Part shown: piece by piece, positions 6,447-6,750 of the stretch
Layout: each line of letters opens with the position of its first letter
How positions within the stretch are numbered: position 1 is the first letter of the stretch
Source: Flavobacterium sp.
Lineage (GTDB): Bacteria; Bacteroidota; Bacteroidia; Flavobacteriales; Flavobacteriaceae
Assembly: GCA_004296145.1 (NCBI GenBank)
Contig: SEBM01000227.1
Location: 1 to 6,750, forward strand
DNA: 6,750 nucleotides
Direction: 5' to 3'
Notes under the pieces: generated by a model
The model's database searches: none
What the model was told of the DNA's origin: nothing
The model's input: only the letters and a program-made list of their open reading frames with translations
Position numbers and translations under genes: made by a program

Positions 6447-6701
6447 ATGAATAAAGAAGAAATAATAGAAAGAATTAATAGTTTTTTGGTTGAAGAATTT
6501 GAGGTTGACGGAGATGACATTGAACCAAACGCTAATCTAAAAGATACACTCGGTTTAGACAGCTTAGATTATGTAGACTTAGTGGTTTCTATTGAATCTA
6601 ATTTTGGTGTAAAACTGGTTGAAGCTGATTTTGTCGGAATTGCTTCTTTTCAAAATTTCTACGATCTTATCGAGACCAAACTAAAAGCTAAAACTGCTTA
6701 A
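6447..6701 (+). CDS. Acyl carrier protein
   Basis: An 84-residue acidic acyl carrier protein, of normal length, carries the growing acyl chain on a phosphopantetheine arm. The attachment serine is S39 in the motif GLDSLDYVDL (helix 2), preceded by a typical acidic loop. Helix 1 (residues 2-18) and the helix 3-4 region (F-x-x-x-x-D-L) are recognisable. The ATG at 6447 is chosen; a GTG directly before it in frame (6444) would add only one residue and is the less likely start. The gene follows the ketosynthase stop (6440-6442) by 4 bp, and its own TAA shares its last base with the next start codon (TAATG), so the three genes are almost certainly one operon with translational coupling. Given the neighbours it is probably dedicated to the pigment pathway and separate from the fatty-acid AcpP, but sequence alone does not prove that. 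Confidence 0.93.
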   Translation: MNKEEIIERINSFLVEEFEVDGDDIEPNANLKDTLGLDSLDYVDLVVSIESNFGVKLVEADFVGIASFQNFYDLIETKLKAKTA

Positions 6702-6750
6702 TGAACCAATGGGATGGCAAATCAAAAGGGACAGTTTTAGGCTATAGAAT
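6701..6750 (+). CDS. LpxL/HtrB-like acyltransferase, 5' fragment
   Basis: Only the first 16 complete codons are inside the window; the gene runs off the right edge. The start codon overlaps the ACP stop by one base (TAATG). The N-terminus reads MNQWDGKSKGTVLGYR, which I recognise from memory as the start of Bacteroidetes proteins in the lipid A late acyltransferase (LpxL/HtrB, LPLAT) family, where a membrane-anchoring hydrophobic segment follows. Directly after an ACP in an aryl-polyene-type cluster, such an enzyme would take an ACP-bound acyl chain and transfer it to an acceptor at the inner membrane. The family call rests on 16 residues and genomic context, with no catalytic H-x4-D motif visible yet. 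Confidence 0.65.
   Translation, partial: MNQWDGKSKGTVLGYR

Overview
The window is AT-rich (roughly one-third G+C by eye), with A-rich leaders and no clear Shine-Dalgarno sequences. Together with the protein sequences this points to a Bacteroidetes bacterium, very probably Flavobacterium or a close relative. The ammonia-lyase matches, as far as I remember it, the characterised tyrosine ammonia-lyase of Flavobacterium johnsoniae (FjTAL), which has the same 506-residue length. No database search was run.

Layout: a hairpin terminator (38-68) ends a leftward gene for a flavin-dependent halogenase-like monooxygenase (96-1346). A 101-bp divergent region separates it from a rightward series: aromatic amino acid (tyrosine) ammonia-lyase (1448-2968), a secreted WG-repeat protein (3059-4285), a FabG-like ketoreductase (4325-5056), a 162-bp spacer filled by an 8-nt-periodic inverted repeat array, a beta-ketoacyl-ACP synthase (5219-6442), an acyl carrier protein (6447-6701), and the first 50 bases of an LpxL/HtrB-like acyltransferase that overlaps the ACP stop by one base. 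The last three genes are tightly packed. No intergenic stretch reaches 300 bp.

Together the genes look like part of a flexirubin/aryl-polyene pigment cluster. The ammonia-lyase would make the 4-coumarate starter from tyrosine. Ketosynthase, ketoreductase and ACP would supply part of an iterative type II polyene-building system. The membrane acyltransferase would move the polyene acyl chain onto an acceptor. The halogenase-like enzyme could decorate the phenolic ring. The activating ligase, dehydratase, chain-length-factor and dialkylresorcinol (DarA/DarB) genes expected for a full flexirubin pathway are not in this window and would have to lie outside it. The pathway class is known; the less explained parts are the WG-repeat protein inside the cluster, the reductase that appears to lack the usual catalytic Asn, and the periodic repeat between reductase and ketosynthase.
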